The notes under the pieces were generated by a model that did no database searches, was not told the DNA's origin, and saw nothing but the letters and a program-made list of their open reading frames with translations. Of a stretch of DNA of 5,346 nt, positions 5,303 through 5,346 are shown in pieces. Made by a program: the position numbers and the translations under genes. The first letter of the stretch is position 1, and every line of letters begins with the position of its first letter. The stretch is from the NCBI GenBank assembly GCA_963593765.1, contig CAVBBU010000105.1, forward strand, positions 1 through 5,346, given 5' to 3'. This DNA is from CAVBBU01 sp963593765 (GTDB lineage Bacteria > Bacillota > Clostridia > Lachnospirales > Lachnospiraceae).

Positions 5303-5346
5303 CAGTTGCGTGACCCTGAAATCCTCGAAAGCCTTGAAATAGGCTT
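5292..5346. repeat. Right copy of 55-bp terminal inverted repeat
   Basis: This is the exact reverse complement of bases 1-55. The probable element boundary is near 5292 (CGGGAGTTTGACAG reading outward), with the element continuing to the right beyond the window. The flanks differ (CGTAAAA on the left; the right-hand flank read on the opposite strand gives CGCGTCA), so the two ends are separate copies of the same element terminus facing the window. No target-site duplication can be judged, because only one side of each copy is visible. Confidence 0.75.

Overview
The window looks like a chromosomal piece from a low-to-moderate GC member of the Clostridia, probably Lachnospiraceae-like. The evidence is AT-rich DNA with heavy AGA/ATA codon use, strong AGGAGG-type ribosome binding sites, and the gene order rpmE - yqhQ (DUF1385) - prmC - prfA, which is a conserved Firmicutes neighbourhood. 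The protein sequences are also clostridial in style, for example SGNGGQCVN in RF1. No species can be named from this alone.

Layout: positions 1-55 and 5292-5346 are an exact 55-bp inverted repeat of each other, most likely the end of a multicopy element (probably an insertion sequence) at which the assembly broke. Positions 56-237 hold a strong promoter and a structured leader for rpmE, the gene for zinc-binding ribosomal protein L31 (238-447), which is closed by a good intrinsic terminator (469-507). A plus-strand cluster follows: yqhQ, a DUF1385 membrane protein (587-1543); prmC, the release factor glutamine methyltransferase (1556-2434); prfA, peptide chain release factor 1 (2501-3577); and gpsA, glycerol-3-phosphate dehydrogenase (3719-4726). 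On the minus strand, convergent with gpsA, is a Phd/YefM-type antitoxin with no toxin partner (4796-5092). The right end (about 5105-5346) is accessory and decayed: the antitoxin promoter, an 8-G tract, a short tandem repeat, and a 29-codon remnant of a CbbX/SpoVK-type AAA+ ATPase cut off by the terminal repeat.

Functionally, most of the window serves translation. L31 is a ribosomal protein, RF1 terminates at UAA/UAG, and PrmC methylates the glutamine of the RF1 GGQ loop, so enzyme and substrate are encoded side by side. GpsA makes the glycerol-3-phosphate backbone for phospholipids, and YqhQ is a conserved membrane protein of unknown role.

I see no clear new multi-gene system. The observations most worth a second look are a possible attenuator with mutually exclusive hairpins in the rpmE leader, the exact 55-bp inverted termini, the orphan antitoxin whose stop codon overlaps a dead ATG, and the AAA+ gene fragment at the repeat junction.
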